NCBI GenBank assembly: GCA_035627835.1
Contig: DASPKX010000132.1
Location: 1 to 6,386 of the forward strand
DNA from: DASPKX01 sp035627835
GTDB lineage: Bacteria > Verrucomicrobiota > Verrucomicrobiia > Limisphaerales > SXQI01
Direction: 5' to 3'
Length of the DNA stretch: 6,386 nucleotides
Positions within the stretch are counted from its first letter, which is position 1. Every line of letters begins with the position of its first letter. Shown in pieces: positions 5,294 through 6,386 of this stretch. The notes beneath the pieces were generated by a model. That model was given only the letters and a program-made list of their open reading frames with translations. It had not been told where the DNA came from and did no database searches. The position numbers and the translations under genes are program-made.

Positions 5294-5697
5294 TTCGTGA
5301 GTCTCCTTACGTCGTCCGCTACGGAAGTAATCCCGCCGCCAGGACTGAATACGTTCGTGTCCACACCCGTGGGCGAACAGCGACTATGAGCGTCACCTGG
5401 CGGCGGAAAAGTGGCCCCGCCACCGTCCTCCGGCCCACCAGTGGGCGGAACATCCGAAGCCATTTTCACGGACGTGGGTGGCGGGGTTGATTGTTCGCGG
5501 CGAATGCCGCTCCAGATCGTGGCTTTCATCTGGTCTAAGGTGTCCGCGCTCAACTGTGGCTCGTTCCGCCGAGCCTGGTGCTCGGCGATAAGGCGAGCCA
5601 AGTCGCGCTGCTTCCGGCCCAGCATGCGTGATAGAACGAACAGCAAGGGCGCATTGGTCAACTGGATCCTGGCCACGATGGTGTTGAGAGCGTCCAT
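5290..5697 (-). CDS. Hypothetical 135-residue protein with Pro/Gly-rich tail
   Basis: No family is recognised. The first 65 residues look folded and helical (LNTIVARIQLTNAPLLFVLS, then MLGRKQRDLARLIAEHQARR). From about residue 70 the protein is low-complexity and disordered in appearance, rich in Pro, Gly, Ser and Thr (TPPPT, PPTGGPEDGGG, FPPPGD, FSPGGG). One hydrophobic stretch (NAPLLFVLSRML) is too short and broken to be a convincing membrane helix. ATG 5697 lies three bases after the previous stop, with AAGGA eight bases upstream. Its own stop overlaps the next ATG, so it is translationally coupled on both sides. Confidence 0.7.
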   Translation of the reverse strand: MDALNTIVARIQLTNAPLLFVLSRMLGRKQRDLARLIAEHQARRNEPQLSADTLDQMKATIWSGIRREQSTPPPTSVKMASDVPPTGGPEDGGGATFPPPGDAHSRCSPTGVDTNVFSPGGGITSVADDVRRLTK

Positions 5698-5700
5698 GGC

Positions 5701-5967
5701 TTAGTTCCTTGCCATTTTGAGGGCGCGCATGAGCCTGCGTGTGGCGATCAGCTCGTGACGTTGGGCGGCGGGGAAGCTGTTTAGTTCGTTCGGGGTGAGC
5801 TTCTCAAAGTTGGTCATCCAGAGGATTGATCCGCATTCGCTGCAGATCACCACGCGCCGGCGCTCACGGTCATTCCCTGTGAACATGTGAAAGGACACAT
5901 AGCTGGAGCTGTCCCCGTGCTCTGTTCCGCACTCGGGGCATTTGGGAGCTTCGATGTTGTTGCGCAT
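5701..5967 (-). CDS. Small Cys4 zinc-ribbon protein
   Basis: The 88-residue protein has two CxxC knuckles, CPEC (10-13) and CSEC (42-45), separated by a strand-rich stretch (SSYVSFHMFTG, RRRVVI). This is the layout of a zinc ribbon that binds one zinc ion. The C-terminal half is helical and ends in a basic helix (IATRRLMRALKMARN). Such ribbons bind nucleic acid or proteins; the partner is unknown. Two starts compete. ATG 5967 has GAGG eight bases upstream. ATG 6000 has AAGGA five bases upstream, would add eleven residues (MPVLKAREALT) and would overlap the preceding gene by 13 bases. I prefer 5967 because it lies close to the ribbon, but 6000 is nearly as likely. Confidence 0.75.
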   Translation of the reverse strand: MRNNIEAPKCPECGTEHGDSSSYVSFHMFTGNDRERRRVVICSECGSILWMTNFEKLTPNELNSFPAAQRHELIATRRLMRALKMARN

Positions 5968-5987
5968 AGTGAGTGCCTCACGGGCTT

Positions 5988-6386
5988 TCAAAACGGGCAT
6001 TCGATTCCTTGAGCTTCGGCTTGCTCTTTAAGGGTTTGGCGTTTGGATCTCGCTTCTGCCGTGACCGGGCGGAGGGAGCGGGACTGAACGGGTTCGCGGC
6101 CGGTCATTTGCATCTCCTTCACGCGGTGACTGAGTTCAAACGTGGACATCTCCGCAGCCTGGCGCAGGCGAGAGACGCAGCGCGCGAGTGTGAAGCGAAG
6201 CTTCTCCAGCTCGCTGTCTTCGATCAGCAAGCCGGTTTGGCTCATGTGAACCTCTTTGCTGGCGCTGAGGTCTTCAATGACCTTTTCCAAGCCGGGATGT
6301 TGGTCAGCGACGATGGAGCGGGCGTACTCGAGCGGGTTTCCCACATCGAGTGCAGCCAGCTCCTGCAGGTGTTCTTTGATTGCGTA
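5988..6386 (-). CDS. Hypothetical helical protein, 5' end beyond the right edge
   Basis: The minus-strand frame is open from the window edge to TGA at 5990-5988, giving at least 132 residues. A GTG at 6344 could start it, but the frame upstream (YAIKEHLQELAALDV) continues in the same helical style and no Shine-Dalgarno marks the GTG, so the real start is probably outside. The visible part is strongly helical and charged: LEKVIEDLSASKEV, DSELEKLRFTLARCVSRLRQ and FELSHRVKEMQ. It ends with a basic stretch (RSKRQTLKEQAEAQ) and IECPF. No domain is recognised. It is the first visible gene of the packed minus-strand row. Confidence 0.68.
   Translation of the reverse strand, partial: YAIKEHLQELAALDVGNPLEYARSIVADQHPGLEKVIEDLSASKEVHMSQTGLLIEDSELEKLRFTLARCVSRLRQAAEMSTFELSHRVKEMQMTGREPVQSRSLRPVTAEARSKRQTLKEQAEAQGIECPF

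Noticed and set aside
1..6386. CRISPR array, tRNA, vsr-type repair gene, C-protein controller, integrase or insertion sequence
   Set aside because: No regularly spaced repeats, cloverleaf, or proteins of these families were seen on either strand.

Overview
This window looks like an accessory, defence-rich stretch of a bacterial genome, probably part of a prophage or other integrated element. No rRNA, tRNA, transposase, integrase or CRISPR array is visible. Base composition is moderately GC-rich and codon third positions favour G/C. I cannot fix the host lineage from this sequence. The presence of classical bacterial R-M families and bacterial gene spacing is all that can be said safely.

Reading the minus strand from the right edge, 6386 to 4692 holds five tightly packed small genes: a gene cut off by the window edge, a Cys4 zinc-ribbon protein, a protein with a Pro/Gly-rich tail, a small helical protein, and a winged-helix protein. 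They are joined by 4-base overlaps or gaps of only a few bases, as in a phage or element operon. The same strand resumes at 2443 to 1705 with a 167-residue protein ending in QPELF and a 72-residue protein. These are followed by a possible 46-residue ORF (1708 to 1568) that overlaps its neighbour by GTGA.

Between these two blocks, on the opposite strand, sits a two-gene restriction-modification cassette (2514-4695). It comprises a C5-cytosine DNA methyltransferase with all main motifs and, overlapping it by 11 bases, a NotI-family restriction endonuclease. The endonuclease shows the Cys4 metal site and an E...D...ExQ nuclease core. Its stop codon overlaps the stop of the winged-helix gene tail to tail, so the cassette looks like an insertion into a pre-existing minus-strand gene row.

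The left third (1456 to 226, minus strand) carries a small three-helix membrane protein followed by an FRG-domain protein. The two are linked by an unusual junction: a strong Shine-Dalgarno sequence, then a 10-codon mini-ORF that ends two bases before the likely FRG start. This pair is the best candidate for a poorly described system. At the extreme left edge (75 to 1, minus) the first 25 codons of a probable second DNA methyltransferase, of the amino (N4/N6) type, run off the window. Together the content (one complete R-M system, one partial methyltransferase and one membrane/FRG pair) suggests a defence island carried on, or inserted into, a mobile element.
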